From assembly GCF_009696485.1 (NCBI RefSeq), contig NZ_VULY01000018.1:879001-943000 (forward strand): a DNA stretch of 64,000 nucleotides, given 5' to 3'. This document shows positions 1 through 9,773 of this stretch, one piece after another; position 1 is the stretch's first letter; every line of letters starts with the position of its first letter. The translations under genes and the position numbers were made by a program. This DNA is from Suipraeoptans intestinalis (lineage in GTDB: Bacteria > Bacillota > Clostridia > Lachnospirales > Lachnospiraceae). The notes below the pieces were generated by a model, which did not search any database, was not told where the DNA came from, and was given only the letters and a program-made list of their open reading frames with translations.

Positions 1-527
1 TGGTAAACACGCAGGCGTTTTTCCACGGTTTCGGGTTTATCATCTTCACGCAGGATCAGCTCTTTTCCGCAGCTATCACAGATTCCTTCCTCTTTCGTCG
101 GCGCATATTCCAAATGGTAGGTTGCCCCGCATCCCACGCAGGCTCTTCTGCCTGACATCCGGTGAACGATATTGCCATCCGGAACCTCCACGTTAATGGC
201 GAATCCCAGTGCCTCTCCCATTTCGTCCAGAGCCGCCGTCAAAGCCTCTGCCTGGGGAATGTTTCTCGGAAATCCGTCCAGCACATATCCTGTCTTACAG
301 TCCTTCTGAACGACCCTGTCTGTTACCAGGCTGACCGTCAGCTCATCCGGAACCAGAAGTCCCTGATCCATATATGCCTTTGCCTTTTTGCCCAGTTCCG
401 TTTCGTTTTTGATGTTGGCGCGGAAGATATCTCCTGTAGAGATATGAGGAATCCCAAATTTTGCAGCGATTTTTTTTGCCTGCGTCCCTTTTCCCGCTCC
501 GGGTGCTCCCAGCATAACAATCTTCAT
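1..527 (-). CDS. adk: Adenylate kinase, partial (3' end beyond window)
   Basis: Adenylate kinase interconverts ATP + AMP and 2 ADP in the cytoplasm. The protein starts [15 protein letters not shown], so the P-loop lies at residues 8-15. The AMP-binding part (TGDIFRANI) and the LID follow. The LID has a four-cysteine zinc site (CVGCG, then CDSCG), the usual Gram-positive form. The frame is open to the window edge and about 175 codons are visible, so roughly 40 residues are missing. The ATG at 525-527 has an AGGAGGAAGAG ribosome site just upstream. It follows secY directly, the usual spc-operon arrangement in Firmicutes. Confidence 0.96.
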   Translation of the reverse strand, partial: MKIVMLGAPGAGKGTQAKKIAAKFGIPHISTGDIFRANIKNETELGKKAKAYMDQGLLVPDELTVSLVTDRVVQKDCKTGYVLDGFPRNIPQAEALTAALDEMGEALGFAINVEVPDGNIVHRMSGRRACVGCGATYHLEYAPTKEEGICDSCGKELILREDDKPETVEKRLRVY

Positions 528-545
528 GTCTCTTCCTCCTTATAG

Positions 546-581
546 CATTTTAACCCGCAGAAAAATCTGCGAGTCAAAATG
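546..581 (-). other. Hairpin between secY and adk
   Basis: The gap holds a stem CGCAGA/TCTGCG (556-561 and 566-571) extended by CATTTT/AAAATG outside an internal loop. No clear U-run follows on the minus strand, so it is more likely an mRNA-processing or partial attenuation structure than a full terminator. Confidence 0.35.
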
Positions 582-1898
582 TTAATGATTCAAAAATCCT
601 TTGTAATTCCGCACAAGCAATTGAGATTCCATTTGCTTGAGGGTTTCCAGGATAACACTTACGATAATGATCAGGGAAGTTCCTCCAAACGACACATTTG
701 CTCCCAGCCATCCGCTGAAGAAAATGGGAACTACCTGCAGGATCACCAATCCGCACGCTCCGATGAAAATGATCCGGTTCAGGATCTTCGTCAGATATTC
801 CACCGTCGGTTTTCCGGGACGGATCCCCGGGATAAACCCGCCGTTCTTTTTCATATTGTTGGCAATTTCCAACGGATTGAATGTGATCGATGTGTAAAAA
901 TATGCAAAGAATACCGTCAGTACAATGTAAACGATCAGTCCCCAGGAATATTTCAGCTGTGCCGGGTTCAACCAGTTCCCCTGGTTCAGCCCTCTGAGGA
1001 TCTCGCTGCCGATTCCGGCGCCCTGTCCTTTTCCGAAGAACGTGGCCAGCACTACCGGCGTCTGCATCAGGGATGATGCAAAAATGATCGGGATCACACC
1101 TGCGGTATTGATTTTTAATGGAATGTTGGTAGACTGTCCGCCATAGCTTTTTCTTCCCACGGTCTTCTGTGAGTACTGCACTGCAATCCGTCTTTCCCCC
1201 CCTTGAAGGACTACTACGAACACCACCAGCGCTACGATGATAGCCAGGATGATCACAACTGCCAACGTTGCTTTTGCTGGCGTTTTTCCTTTTACAAACT
1301 GCTGGAACAGTGTGGTCATATCACTGGGGATCCTTGAAACGATATTGATCACCAGTACGATGGAAATTCCATTGCCCACACCCTTCTCCGTAATCCTCTC
1401 TCCTATCCACATGAGGAAAGCGGACCCTGCCGTTAATGTCAGCACTACGATCGCTGCATTTACAAAGTTATAGTGAGTCAGAAGCCCCTGTCTTCCAAAT
1501 CCCACCGCCATGGCTGTAGATTCGATCAATGCCAGCGCCACCGTCACATAACGGGTAATGGACATGATCTTCTTTCTTCCATCTTCTCCGTCCTTCTGCA
1601 TCTCTTCCAGCTTGGGAATTGCGATGGTCAGAAGTTGCATGATAATGGAAGATGTGATATAGGGAGTAATACTTAGTGCAAAGATGGACATTCTCTCCAT
1701 AGAACCGCCGGTAAAAGCATTTAACAGATTAAATGCTTCTCCGGTATTCTGTGCAAAAAAGTCCTGAATGTATTTGGTATTGACTCCCGGCGTGGGCAAC
1801 TGTGACCCAAGCCGGATGACTATCAGCATCAGGAAGGTATATAGGATCCGTCCTCGCAGATCTTTTACCTGAAATGCTTTACGTAATGTCTGCAACAT
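582..1898 (-). CDS. secY: Preprotein translocase subunit SecY
   Basis: SecY is the channel-forming subunit of the SecYEG protein-export translocon in the cytoplasmic membrane. The 438-aa product has the family length, an N-terminal amphipathic stretch ([17 protein letters not shown]) and about ten hydrophobic segments. Family hallmarks include the TPGVNT periplasmic loop after TM1, MWIGERITEKGVGNG in the middle and FNPLEIANNMKKNGGFIPG near TM8. Its ATG overlaps the rplO stop by one base (TAATG), so translational coupling is likely. Confidence 0.97.
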   Translation of the reverse strand: MLQTLRKAFQVKDLRGRILYTFLMLIVIRLGSQLPTPGVNTKYIQDFFAQNTGEAFNLLNAFTGGSMERMSIFALSITPYITSSIIMQLLTIAIPKLEEMQKDGEDGRKKIMSITRYVTVALALIESTAMAVGFGRQGLLTHYNFVNAAIVVLTLTAGSAFLMWIGERITEKGVGNGISIVLVINIVSRIPSDMTTLFQQFVKGKTPAKATLAVVIILAIIVALVVFVVVLQGGERRIAVQYSQKTVGRKSYGGQSTNIPLKINTAGVIPIIFASSLMQTPVVLATFFGKGQGAGIGSEILRGLNQGNWLNPAQLKYSWGLIVYIVLTVFFAYFYTSITFNPLEIANNMKKNGGFIPGIRPGKPTVEYLTKILNRIIFIGACGLVILQVVPIFFSGWLGANVSFGGTSLIIIVSVILETLKQMESQLLVRNYKGFLNH

Positions 1899-2338
1899 TA
1901 GATCACCTCTGTTTTTCCACCCAAAGCCTCAATTTTCTCTACTGCACTGGCACTGAATGCGTTTGCCTGTACCGTCAGTTTTTTTGTAAGTTCCCCGTTT
2001 CCAAGAATCTTAACCCCATCTCTTGGATTTTTTACGATCCCCTGCTGGATCAGTGTTTCTACAGAAACAACAGAATCGTTCTCGAACACTTCCAACGCTC
2101 CCAGATTGATCCCAACGATCTCTTTGGAATTTCTGCTCTTGAAGCCTCTTTTTGGTATCCTTCTATACAAAGGCATCTGTCCGCCTTCAAATCCTGGTCT
2201 TGTACCTCCGGAACGAGCCTTCTGCCCCTTATGCCCTTTTCCGGCTGTCTTACCATTTCCGGAACCGTGTCCACGTCCTCTTCTGAAATTATCACTCTGC
2301 TTTGCACCATCTGCTGGTCTTAAGTTTGATAAATCCAT
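1898..2338 (-). CDS. rplO: 50S ribosomal protein L15
   Basis: L15 is a late-assembly protein of the large subunit. The 146-aa product begins [14 protein letters not shown] and has the typical glycine/basic N-terminal extension ([26 protein letters not shown] is split here by motif: [18 protein letters not shown]) that threads into 23S rRNA, then a globular C-terminal part ending GGKTEVI. It lies between rpmD and secY, its normal place, and its stop overlaps the secY start. The start has a GGAGGTGTCACA ribosome site. Confidence 0.97.
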   Translation of the reverse strand: MDLSNLRPADGAKQSDNFRRGRGHGSGNGKTAGKGHKGQKARSGGTRPGFEGGQMPLYRRIPKRGFKSRNSKEIVGINLGALEVFENDSVVSVETLIQQGIVKNPRDGVKILGNGELTKKLTVQANAFSASAVEKIEALGGKTEVI

Positions 2339-2365
2339 TGTGACACCTCCTTCTTCGCGATTTGT

Positions 2366-2545
2366 CTATACTTCTTCTACTTTTACCAGGTGCTGCACCT
2401 GTTTTACCATTCCTCTTGTTGCTGCATTGTCCGGAAGTTCTACTGTTTTGTTCAGTTTTCTGAGTCCCAGCGCTTCCACCGTTCTCTTATGCTTTGGTAC
2501 AGCACCAATTGGAGATTTTACCAATGTAACTTTTAAATTTGCCAT
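2366..2545 (-). CDS. rpmD: 50S ribosomal protein L30
   Basis: L30 is a small large-subunit protein. The 59-aa product begins [20 protein letters not shown] and continues with the conserved [15 protein letters not shown] block and a C-terminus ending VKVEEV. The ATG at 2543-2545 follows an AAGGAGGTAAAAA ribosome site, and the stop is TAG at 2366-2368. It sits between rpsE and rplO as in other Firmicutes. The gene is easily missed because it is under 60 codons. Confidence 0.95.
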   Translation of the reverse strand: MANLKVTLVKSPIGAVPKHKRTVEALGLRKLNKTVELPDNAATRGMVKQVQHLVKVEEV

Positions 2546-2556
2546 TTTTTACCTCC

Positions 2557-3066
2557 TTAGCCTAAGATCTCTGCAACTGTTTTTCCGCGAAGTCTTGCAA
2601 CTTCTTCCGGAGTTTTGATGTGGCGAAGTGCATCTATCGTTGCCAATACTACGTTCTGTTTATTGTTTGATCCCAGAGATTTGGTACGGATATTTTTGAT
2701 CCCTGCCATCTCGATCACGGCACGCGCCGGTCCTCCGGCGATCACTCCGGTACCTTCTGAAGCCTTTTTCAAAAGAACTTCTGCTCCGCCAAACTTTCCC
2801 ACATAATCATGCGTAACACTGCCATGTGCATCCAGTGCTACGGAGATCAGATGCTTTGCCGCATCTTCCTTTCCTTTGCGGATCGCTTCAGGAATTTCTG
2901 TCGCTTTCCCTAAACCTGCACCAACATGGCCATTTCCATCGCCTACAACAACTAAAGCTGTGAATCTCATGTTACGGCCACCCTTAACAACTTTGGTTAC
3001 ACGTTTAATTGACACTACTTTTTCTGTTAGTTCTAATTGACTAGCATCAATACGTTCTTGTCTCAT
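2557..3066 (-). CDS. rpsE: 30S ribosomal protein S5
   Basis: S5 takes part in decoding fidelity and 30S assembly. The 169-aa product has the double-stranded-RNA-binding-like N-terminal domain ([18 protein letters not shown]) and the C-terminal domain with [13 protein letters not shown] and [11 protein letters not shown]. Length and order match the family. It is 11 bases upstream of rpmD and 14 downstream of rplR in the spc operon. Confidence 0.97.
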   Translation of the reverse strand: MRQERIDASQLELTEKVVSIKRVTKVVKGGRNMRFTALVVVGDGNGHVGAGLGKATEIPEAIRKGKEDAAKHLISVALDAHGSVTHDYVGKFGGAEVLLKKASEGTGVIAGGPARAVIEMAGIKNIRTKSLGSNNKQNVVLATIDALRHIKTPEEVARLRGKTVAEILG

Positions 3067-3080
3067 GTGTGCTCCTCCTC

Positions 3081-3449
3081 CTAGAAATTCAACCCAGCTT
3101 CTCTTGCTGCGTCTGCTAATGCTTTTACTTTTCCCTGATAAATAAATCCGCCTCTGTCAAACACTACGTCTTTGATCCCTTTTTCAGCGGCTTTCTCTGC
3201 AATCACCTTACCCAAATACTTTGCTGCATTTACGTCGTTGGTCTTTTCCAGGTTTGCTTTCACTTCTTTCTGAAGAGTGGAAGCAGAAACCAAGGTGTTT
3301 CCAACGGTATCGTCAATAATTTGAGCATACATATGATTGTTGCTTCTAAACACAGCCAAACGTGGGCACTCAGCCGTACCGCTAAAACGGTTACGTAACT
3401 TCATGTGTTTCTTTCTGCGAACTTCACTTCTGATTTTTTTGCTAACCAT
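3081..3449 (-). CDS. rplR: 50S ribosomal protein L18
   Basis: L18 binds 5S rRNA together with L5 and L25. The product of about 122 aa has the basic N-terminus [17 protein letters not shown], the core [19 protein letters not shown] and the C-terminal [15 protein letters not shown], all diagnostic. The frame could start two codons earlier at a GTG. I chose the ATG at 3449 because GGAGAGTG lies seven bases upstream of it. Confidence 0.96.
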   Translation of the reverse strand: MVSKKIRSEVRRKKHMKLRNRFSGTAECPRLAVFRSNNHMYAQIIDDTVGNTLVSASTLQKEVKANLEKTNDVNAAKYLGKVIAEKAAEKGIKDVVFDRGGFIYQGKVKALADAAREAGLNF

Positions 3450-3466
3450 TTTCACACTCTCCTTAC

Positions 3467-4009
3467 TTATTTTTTACCGGTCTTGCCGACTTTACGTCTG
3501 ATCACTTCATCAGCATACTTGATTCCCTTGCCCTTATATGGCTCAGGTCTTCTCTTATCTCTGATCTCTGCAGCATACTGACCGACTTTTTCTTTGTCGA
3601 TTCCCTGAACGATGATCTTGTTCTGTCCTTCCATTGCGGTTTCCACGCCTTCCGGATCGATCATCTCAACAGGATGAGAGTATCCAAGGTTCAATGTAAG
3701 CTTGTTTCCGGATTTTGATGCTCTGTAACCCACTCCGTTTACTTCCAGAACTTTTTTATAGCCTTCTGTAACGCCTACTACCATGTTGTTCAGAAGTGTT
3801 CTGGTAAGGCCGTGAAGAGATTTCATTCTCTTTAAGTCATTGGGTCTGGTTACAACGATCTCTGCACCTTCCTGCTTGATCTCCATCTCTGCCGGAAGTT
3901 CTTTTTCCAACGTTCCCTTCGGGCCCGTTACCGTTACTTTATTATTCTCTGCAATTACGACAGTCACTCCCGCCGGAACCGCAACTGGCAGTCTTCCTAT
4001 ACGTGACAT
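3467..4009 (-). CDS. rplF: 50S ribosomal protein L6
   Basis: L6 sits near the GTPase-associated centre of the large subunit. The 180-aa product begins [15 protein letters not shown] and has the two-domain L6 fold, with [16 protein letters not shown] in the middle and [13 protein letters not shown] near the C-terminus. The start is preceded by AAGGAGGAACAGGT. Unusually, 326 bases separate its start from the rpsH stop, most of them filled by a tandem repeat. Confidence 0.97.
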   Translation of the reverse strand: MSRIGRLPVAVPAGVTVVIAENNKVTVTGPKGTLEKELPAEMEIKQEGAEIVVTRPNDLKRMKSLHGLTRTLLNNMVVGVTEGYKKVLEVNGVGYRASKSGNKLTLNLGYSHPVEMIDPEGVETAMEGQNKIIVQGIDKEKVGQYAAEIRDKRRPEPYKGKGIKYADEVIRRKVGKTGKK

Positions 4010-4078
4010 ACCTGTTCCTCCTTAACTTAAATTTTCGGAGCAGAAGCTAAAGTCTGCTCTGTTTTCAGTTTCTTCATT

Positions 4079-4327
4079 CGCTAAGCTCCAAGAACGCCCT
4101 CGCACTAAGGCTCGTGAAATACCTCGCCAAGTGCCTCTTGCGGATGTTCTTCTCGCTAGCGCTCGTGTGGTACCTCGCTAAGCTCCAAGAACGCCCTCGC
4201 ACTAGGGCTCGTGAAATACCTCGCCAAGTGCCTCTTGTGGATGTTCTTCTCGCTAACGCTCGTGTGGTACCTCGCTAAGCTCCAAGAACGCCCTCGCACT
4301 AAGGCTCGTGAAATACCTCGCCAAGTG
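4079..4327. repeat. 97-bp tandem repeat, about 2.6 copies, in the rpsH-rplF gap
   Basis: The phrase CGCTAAGCTCCAAGAACGCC recurs at 4079, 4176 and 4273, an exact 97-base period with few substitutions. Within each unit two related half-units are visible (CTCGCACTAAGGCTCGTG and CTCGCTAGCGCTCGTG), so an older duplication of about 48 bases probably preceded it. AAGAAC and GTTCTT in each unit can pair. It does not resemble the flanking coding ends. Because the operon runs through it, it is transcribed. Positions 4010-4078, beside rplF, hold only a short AT-rich spacer. Confidence 0.9.
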
Positions 4328-4335
4328 CTTTCGGG

Positions 4336-4737
4336 CTACCATACGAAGCAGAGTACTTCTCCGCCTACGCCCAGTTTTCTTGCTTCTTTGTCTGTGATCA
4401 CACCTTTGTTTGTGGAGATGATCGCTGTTCCAAGTCCGCCGAATACCTTCGGTACATCTTCGCATCCTGCGTAAACCCGCAGACCCGGCTTGGAGATTCT
4501 CTTAAGACCGGAGATAACCTTTTCATTCTTATCTGAACCGTATTTCAGGGTAATTCTGATGGTCTTGAAAACGTCTTCTTCGATCAGATCATACTTCTCT
4601 ATATATCCCTCATCCAGCAGAATGTTTGCAATAGCCAGCTTCATTCTGGATGATGGCACGTCTACTGTATCATGTTTTGCAGTATTTGCATTACGAATTC
4701 TTGTAAGCATATCTGCGATTGGATCACTCATTGTCAT
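4336..4737 (-). CDS. rpsH: 30S ribosomal protein S8
   Basis: S8 binds the central domain of 16S rRNA and in many bacteria is the spc operon repressor. The 133-aa product begins [18 protein letters not shown] and ends with [11 protein letters not shown], both strongly conserved. The ATG at 4737 has GGAGGG and AAGG upstream. The 97-bp repeat array lies directly downstream in the transcript. Confidence 0.97.
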   Translation of the reverse strand: MTMSDPIADMLTRIRNANTAKHDTVDVPSSRMKLAIANILLDEGYIEKYDLIEEDVFKTIRITLKYGSDKNEKVISGLKRISKPGLRVYAGCEDVPKVFGGLGTAIISTNKGVITDKEARKLGVGGEVLCFVW

Positions 4738-4785
4738 TATCCTTTTCCCTCCTTATCGTGAAGTTCTTCTTCCAGCTGCAAACTT

Positions 4786-4971
4786 CTACCAACTTGCCTT
4801 CTTAACGCCCGGAATCTGTCCCTTATATGCCAATTCACGGAAGCAAACACGGCAAATTCCATATTTTCTCAAATAAGCATGCGGACGTCCGCAAATTCTG
4901 CAGCGGCTGTATTCTCTGGTAGAAAATTTCTGCTTACGCTGCTGCTTAATTTTCATCGCTGTCTTAGCCAT
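4786..4971 (-). CDS. rpsN: 30S ribosomal protein S14, zinc type
   Basis: S14 helps assemble the 30S head. The 61-aa product is the short zinc-binding form, with CRICG and CRVC providing four cysteines. The N-terminus [16 protein letters not shown] is typical for Firmicutes. It lies between rplE and rpsH as usual. Confidence 0.97.
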   Translation of the reverse strand: MAKTAMKIKQQRKQKFSTREYSRCRICGRPHAYLRKYGICRVCFRELAYKGQIPGVKKASW

Positions 4972-4982
4972 AATTTCCCTCC

Positions 4983-5522
4983 TTATTTTGTAAACGGCAT
5001 ATTGAACTGGGTCAGCAGTTCACGTGCTTCTTCGTCTGTTTTTGCTGTGGTAACAAAGATAACGTCCATACCTCTTACCTTGTCCACCTTATCGTACTCG
5101 ATTTCAGGGAAGATCAGCTGCTCTTTGATGCCCAGAGCATAGTTTCCTCTTCCGTCAAATGCGTTAGGGTTTACACCTCTAAAGTCGCGGACACGGGGCA
5201 ACGCAAGGTTGATCAGACGGTCTACAAACTCATACATCTTCTCTCCCCTCAAGGTTACCTTACATCCGATTGCCATTCCTTCTCTCAGCTTGAAGTTTGC
5301 CACTGACTTTTTGGCTTTGCAGATCACTGCCTTCTGTCCTGAGATCTTCTCCAGATCAGCGATCGCTGAATCCAGAATCTTGGCATTATCCTTTGCCTCG
5401 CCAACGCCCATATTGATGACTACCTTGTCAAGCTTTGGCACTTCCATAATATTTTTATAACCGAACTTTTTCTGTAATGCGTCTACGATTTCGTTCTGGT
5501 ACTGCTCTTTTAATCTACTCAA
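4983..5522 (-). CDS. rplE: 50S ribosomal protein L5
   Basis: L5 contacts 5S rRNA and the P-site tRNA. The 179-aa product has the family length and blocks [30 protein letters not shown] and [18 protein letters not shown]. It begins [13 protein letters not shown] after a ribosome site (AAGGAGG) and precedes rpsN by 11 bases. Confidence 0.97.
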   Translation of the reverse strand: MSRLKEQYQNEIVDALQKKFGYKNIMEVPKLDKVVINMGVGEAKDNAKILDSAIADLEKISGQKAVICKAKKSVANFKLREGMAIGCKVTLRGEKMYEFVDRLINLALPRVRDFRGVNPNAFDGRGNYALGIKEQLIFPEIEYDKVDKVRGMDVIFVTTAKTDEEARELLTQFNMPFTK

Positions 5523-5548
5523 AACCGGAACCTCCTTCCTTCTCTTTC

Positions 5549-5860
5549 TTAATCAATCACTTCTCCTGTTGATTTTGCATAACGCACTTTCTTATCTCCG
5601 TCCATTTTGAAGCCCACACGGGTAGCCTTCCCCTTGTGTACATACATAACGTTAGAGATGTCCACAGGACCTTCCTGATGGATGATTCCGCCGTTTTGAT
5701 TTGCTGCACTCGGCTTTGTGTGCTTGGTCAGCATGTTTACGCCTTCCACTACCACTCTGCCGGTCTTGTGGTTGACAGCGGTCACTTTGCCCTCTTTGTC
5801 TTTATCTTTTCCGGCAATCACCTTTACGGTATCGCCTTTCTTGATCTTCAGCATCGACAT
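5549..5860 (-). CDS. rplX: 50S ribosomal protein L24
   Basis: L24 is an assembly initiator of the large subunit. The 103-aa product has a KOW motif at the start ([19 protein letters not shown]) and the conserved [14 protein letters not shown] and [15 protein letters not shown] blocks. The start has GGAGGTGCGAAT upstream. It lies between rplN and rplE. Confidence 0.97.
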   Translation of the reverse strand: MSMLKIKKGDTVKVIAGKDKDKEGKVTAVNHKTGRVVVEGVNMLTKHTKPSAANQNGGIIHQEGPVDISNVMYVHKGKATRVGFKMDGDKKVRYAKSTGEVID

Positions 5861-5872
5861 ATTCGCACCTCC

Positions 5873-6241
5873 TTACAGTACTTCCGGCGCAAGCGAAACG
5901 ATCTTCATAAACTGCTTGTCACGCAGCTCTCTTGCTACCGGCCCAAAGATACGGGTTCCTTTTGGTGTCTTGTCTTCTTTTATGATGACAGCGGCATTCT
6001 CATCGAAACGGATGTAGGATCCGTCTTTACGACGAGTGCTGTTTACGGTACGAACGACTACTGCCTTTACTACATCACCTTTTTTTACAACGCCGCCTGG
6101 TGTTGCATCTTTAACACTTGCAACGATGATATCGCCGATTCTGGCATATCTTCTTGTTGAACCGCCAAGTACCCGAATACACAACAGCTCTTTTGCGCCT
6201 GTGTTATCTGCCACTCTCAGTCTGCTTTCTTGCTGTATCAT
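5873..6241 (-). CDS. rplN: 50S ribosomal protein L14
   Basis: L14 lies at the subunit interface. The 122-aa product begins [19 protein letters not shown] and carries [16 protein letters not shown] and [14 protein letters not shown], all diagnostic. The length matches the family exactly, and the ribosome site is AGGAGGGG. Confidence 0.98.
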   Translation of the reverse strand: MIQQESRLRVADNTGAKELLCIRVLGGSTRRYARIGDIIVASVKDATPGGVVKKGDVVKAVVVRTVNSTRRKDGSYIRFDENAAVIIKEDKTPKGTRIFGPVARELRDKQFMKIVSLAPEVL

Positions 6242-6260
6242 GCAGGTTCCCCTCCTTATA

Positions 6261-6515
6261 CTATTTCACTTTTTCCATGACTTCCACAAGGCGCCATCTC
6301 TTGTCTTTGGACAACGGTCTTGTTTCCATTACTTTTACCTTATCGCCGATATTACACTCGTTTGCTTCGTCGTGTGCTTTCAGCTTATATGTTCTTTTTA
6401 CGATCTTTTTGTAAAGTGGGTGCTTTACATGATCCTCTACTGCCACAACAATGGTTTTGTCCATCTTATTGCTGACAACTCTGCCCACTCGTGTTTTTCT
6501 AAGATTTCTTTCCAC
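6261..6515 (-). CDS. rpsQ: 30S ribosomal protein S17
   Basis: S17 is a primary 16S rRNA-binding protein with an OB fold. The 84-aa product begins [19 protein letters not shown] and carries [18 protein letters not shown] and the C-terminal block [16 protein letters not shown]. It is the normal length and sits between rpmC and rplN. Confidence 0.97.
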   Translation of the reverse strand: MERNLRKTRVGRVVSNKMDKTIVVAVEDHVKHPLYKKIVKRTYKLKAHDEANECNIGDKVKVMETRPLSKDKRWRLVEVMEKVK

Positions 6516-6541
6516 GGTCTATACTCCTTTCAAATGAAGTT

Positions 6542-6745
6542 CTATTCGCCGGACTTTGCCGTTAACACGGTCTGGATTCTGGCAATATTTCTTCTAACCT
6601 CTTTGATCCTGCTTGTATTGTCCAACTGATTTGTTGCGTTCTGAAACCTTAAGTTGAAAAGTTCCTTCTTAGCAGCTACTAATTCTTCACTCAGCTCTGC
6701 AGCTGATTTTGTTTTTAAATCTTCTACAAACGCATTAATTTTCAC
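6542..6745 (-). CDS. rpmC: 50S ribosomal protein L29
   Basis: L29 lies near the peptide exit tunnel. The product of about 67 aa carries [20 protein letters not shown] and [15 protein letters not shown], the family signature. I chose the GTG at 6745 because it gives the family-typical N-terminus [11 protein letters not shown] and has AGGCGGTGA just upstream. A GTG three codons earlier is an alternative. The gene overlaps the 3' end of rplP by 11 bases, which suggests coupled translation. Confidence 0.95.
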   Translation of the reverse strand: MKINAFVEDLKTKSAAELSEELVAAKKELFNLRFQNATNQLDNTSRIKEVRRNIARIQTVLTAKSGE

Positions 6746-7172
6746 TGTTATCACCGCCTTCTAAGTCTGCACGTGAAACCACTTTACATTTACATGGCAG
6801 CTTGTGTGTTGCAAGACGAAGCGCTTCTCTTGCCACGTCCTCAGGCACTCCTGCGATCTCGAACATCACACGGCCTGGCTTTACCACTGCTACCCAGTAC
6901 TCCAAAGTTCCTTTACCGGAACCCATACGTGTTTCAGCTGGTTTTGTAGTTACCGGTTTATCTGGGAATATCTTGATCCAAACCTTACCTCCACGCTTGA
7001 TATGACGTGTCATAGCAATACGGGCAGCTTCGATCTGGTTGGAGCGAATCCAGCAGGGCTCTGTAGCCACGATACCGAACTCACCATGTGAAATTGTATT
7101 CCCACGCAGCGCTTTTCCTTTCATCGTGCCGCGGAATTGTTTACGACGTTTTACTCTTTTTGGCATTAACAT
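6735..7172 (-). CDS. rplP: 50S ribosomal protein L16
   Basis: L16 organises the aminoacyl-tRNA site of the large subunit. The 145-aa product begins [19 protein letters not shown] and carries [20 protein letters not shown], both diagnostic. The start overlaps the rpsC stop by one base (TAATG) and the C-terminal tail overlaps rpmC. Confidence 0.98.
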   Translation of the reverse strand: MLMPKRVKRRKQFRGTMKGKALRGNTISHGEFGIVATEPCWIRSNQIEAARIAMTRHIKRGGKVWIKIFPDKPVTTKPAETRMGSGKGTLEYWVAVVKPGRVMFEIAGVPEDVAREALRLATHKLPCKCKVVSRADLEGGDNSEN

Positions 7173-7828
7173 TATTTATCGCTCCCTTCCTTTGCCGCCT
7201 TCTCGGGAAGAACTTCGCCCTTATACACCCACACCTTCACACCTACTTTTCCGTATGTGGTGTCTGCCTCGGCAAATCCGTAGTCAATATCAGCTCTCAA
7301 TGTCTGAAGAGGAATGGTTCCTTCGCTGTAAAACTCTGTACGAGCCATATCTGCTCCGCCCAAACGTCCGGAAACAGAAGTCTTTACTCCAAGAGCTCCT
7401 GCCTTCATGGTTCTTGACATACAGGATTTCATTGCACGTCTGAAGGAAATACGGTTCTCCAGCTGAAGCGCGATATTTTCTGCTACCAGCTGCGCATCCT
7501 TATCCGGTCTCTTGATCTCCTTGATGTCTACCACCAGCTTCTTGTCTGTAAAACGGGAAAGCTCGCTCTTTACTTTTTCAATCTCAGCTCCGCCTTTTCC
7601 GATCACAACTCCCGGTTTTGCTGTATATACGATTACCTTTACTCTGTCAGACGCTCTTTCGATCTCGATCTTGGAGATCCCTGCGCTGTACAGTCTCTTT
7701 TTGAGATATTTTCTGATCTTGTGGTCTTCTACCAGGCAGTCTGCAAAATCTTTTTCTGCATACCATCTGGAATCCCACTCTTTGATAATACCCACTCTCA
7801 AGCCATGAGGATTAACTTTTTGTCCCAT
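7172..7828 (-). CDS. rpsC: 30S ribosomal protein S3
   Basis: S3 forms part of the mRNA entry channel. The 218-aa product begins [20 protein letters not shown]. It has the KH domain ([13 protein letters not shown]) and the C-terminal domain block [20 protein letters not shown]. Length, order and ribosome site fit. Confidence 0.98.
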   Translation of the reverse strand: MGQKVNPHGLRVGIIKEWDSRWYAEKDFADCLVEDHKIRKYLKKRLYSAGISKIEIERASDRVKVIVYTAKPGVVIGKGGAEIEKVKSELSRFTDKKLVVDIKEIKRPDKDAQLVAENIALQLENRISFRRAMKSCMSRTMKAGALGVKTSVSGRLGGADMARTEFYSEGTIPLQTLRADIDYGFAEADTTYGKVGVKVWVYKGEVLPEKAAKEGSDK

Positions 7829-7839
7829 GATTGTCCTCC

Positions 7840-8226
7840 TTATCTTTCATCAAGCACAAGTGTGATGTGGCTGATTCTCTTCTCGATTCTGTAAGCCCTT
7901 CCCTGTGCTCTTGGTCTGATTCTCTTCATTGTCGGTCCTTTATTTGCGTATGCCTCTGCAACATAAAGCTTTTCCACGCTCATGCCATTGTTGTTCTCGG
8001 CATTTGCGATGGCTGACTCCAACAACTTCTTTACTAAGCTGGAAGCATATCTTGGATTATAAGTCAAAATACCAAGTGCTGTCGTCACATCTTTTCCTCT
8101 GATGGCATCCAACACGAAGCATGCTTTCTGTACGGATACTCTTGCGTAAGAAAGCTTTGCTGACGGTCTGGTATCTTTATTGGCATTTCTCTCTCTTTTA
8201 ATTTGGGATCTGTGTCCTTTTGCCAC
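7840..8226 (-). CDS. rplV: 50S ribosomal protein L22
   Basis: L22 lines the peptide exit tunnel. The 128-aa product has [38 protein letters not shown] and the C-terminal hairpin region [18 protein letters not shown], where macrolide-resistance changes are known in the family; nothing aberrant is evident here. It lies between rpsS and rpsC. Confidence 0.97.
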   Translation of the reverse strand: MAKGHRSQIKRERNANKDTRPSAKLSYARVSVQKACFVLDAIRGKDVTTALGILTYNPRYASSLVKKLLESAIANAENNNGMSVEKLYVAEAYANKGPTMKRIRPRAQGRAYRIEKRISHITLVLDER

Positions 8227-8253
8227 GGATAAACCCTCCTTTCACATTCTTAC

Positions 8254-8535
8254 TTATCTAACTCTGGATTTCTTTTCGTCTTTTCCATGTCCTCTGTATG
8301 TTCTGGTAGCCACAAACTCACCAAGCTTGTGTCCTACCATGTCTTCTGTCACATACACCGGTACATGCTTTCTTCCGTCATGAACGGCGATTGTATGTCC
8401 AACCATACTCGGGAAAATTGTAGAACGGCGTGACCATGTCTTTATAACAGACTTGTCCCCTGCCTCGTTCATCGCATCAATTTTCTTAAGCAGGCTTGCA
8501 TCTGCAAATGGTCCTTTTTTAACTGAACGTGCCAT
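8254..8535 (-). CDS. rpsS: 30S ribosomal protein S19
   Basis: S19 lies in the 30S head with S13. The 93-aa product begins [19 protein letters not shown] and carries [20 protein letters not shown] and [18 protein letters not shown], the family signature. The ribosome site is AGGAGG. Confidence 0.98.
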   Translation of the reverse strand: MARSVKKGPFADASLLKKIDAMNEAGDKSVIKTWSRRSTIFPSMVGHTIAVHDGRKHVPVYVTEDMVGHKLGEFVATRTYRGHGKDEKKSRVR

Positions 8536-8558
8536 AGGTTCTAACCTCCTTGTGAAAA

Positions 8559-9401
8559 TTATTTGATCGCTTTACCATCTCTTCTTCTTACAATCAGCTT
8601 GTTAGAAGACTTGTTTTTCTTTCTCGTCTTAAGACCCAGTGCCGGCTTGCCCCATGGTGTACATGGACCCGGACGTCCGATACCTGTTCTTCCTTCTCCA
8701 CCTCCGTGCGGATGGTCGTTGGGGTTCATAACAGAACCACGAACGGTAGGTCTGAATCCCATATGGCGCTTGCGTCCTGCTTTTCCGATGTTGATGAGGT
8801 TATGATCTCCGTTTCCGACTACTCCTACAGACGCTCTGCACTCGATCGGAACCATTCTCATTTCTCCTGACGGAAGTCTGAGGGTTGCATACTTCCCTTC
8901 TTTTGCCATCAGCTGTGCGCTGTTTCCGGCAGAACGAACCAACTGTCCGCCTCTTCCGGGATGCATCTCGATGTTATGGATCTGGGTACCAACCGGAATC
9001 TCCGACATAGGCAGGCAGTTTCCGACCTTGACTTCCGCTTCCGGTCCGTTCATGATCTTCATGCCGTCCTTCAGTCCTTCCGGCGCCAGAATGTATGCCT
9101 TCTCTCCATCTTCATAACAGATCAGAGCGATGTTTGCCGTTCTGTTGGGATCGTACTCGATTCCGATAACCCTGGCTGTAATACCGTCTTTTCTTCTCTT
9201 AAAGTCGATGATTCTGTATTTTTTCTTTGCTCCGCCTCCACGATGTCTTACTGTGATCTTTCCCTGATTGTTACGTCCTGCCTGTCTGCTCTTTGGAGCA
9301 AGCAAAGACTTCTCCGGTGTCTTTTTCGTAATTTCTGCGAAGTCAGAACCTGTCATTTGTCTTCTGGAAGGCGTATATGGGCGATAAGTTTTAATTCCCA
9401 T
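8559..9401 (-). CDS. rplB: 50S ribosomal protein L2
   Basis: L2 is required for subunit association and peptidyl transfer. The product begins [20 protein letters not shown] and is about 280 aa. It carries [20 protein letters not shown] and the C-terminal [14 protein letters not shown] block with the conserved histidine. An open frame continues six codons further upstream, but the ATG at 9401 gives the conserved N-terminus and has AAAGGAGAAGTAACC upstream. Confidence 0.97.
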   Translation of the reverse strand: MGIKTYRPYTPSRRQMTGSDFAEITKKTPEKSLLAPKSRQAGRNNQGKITVRHRGGGAKKKYRIIDFKRRKDGITARVIGIEYDPNRTANIALICYEDGEKAYILAPEGLKDGMKIMNGPEAEVKVGNCLPMSEIPVGTQIHNIEMHPGRGGQLVRSAGNSAQLMAKEGKYATLRLPSGEMRMVPIECRASVGVVGNGDHNLINIGKAGRKRHMGFRPTVRGSVMNPNDHPHGGGEGRTGIGRPGPCTPWGKPALGLKTRKKNKSSNKLIVRRRDGKAIK

Positions 9402-9467
9402 GGTTACTTCTCCTTTCAAATCTGCTAATTATTGTTTTCACGGATTTGCACCGTATATCTGTTTCTT

Positions 9468-9773
9468 TTACAGACCTTCAAAAATCTCGATGTCTGCACT
9501 GTCTGCCGTCAACTGCACGATCGCTTTTTTGGTCTTGGAAGTTCTTCCGTACTTCATGGAACCACGCGCTCTTTTTTTCTTGCCGTCAAGGTTCATCGTG
9601 TTGACGCTCTTTACCTTTGTTCCGTTGAACATTTTTTCAACAGCTTCTTTTACCTGTGTTTTTGTTGCTTCCGGATGTACCAGGAATGTGTATTTCTTAT
9701 CTCCCATCATTCCCATACTTTTTTCTGTCACAACCGGCTTAAGGATCACATCATAATATTGAATATTAGCCAT
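9468..9773 (-). CDS. rplW: 50S ribosomal protein L23
   Basis: L23 is the docking site for signal recognition particle and trigger factor at the tunnel exit. The 101-aa product carries DVILKPVVTEKSMGMM and YTFLVHPEATKTQVKEAVE and the GRTSKTKKAIV tail. Its start overlaps the rplD stop by one base, indicating coupling. Confidence 0.97.
   Translation of the reverse strand: MANIQYYDVILKPVVTEKSMGMMGDKKYTFLVHPEATKTQVKEAVEKMFNGTKVKSVNTMNLDGKKKRARGSMKYGRTSKTKKAIVQLTADSADIEIFEGL

Noticed and set aside
4079..4327. CRISPR-like array in the ribosomal operon
   Set aside because: The 97-bp units are contiguous and repeat in full, with no unique spacers.
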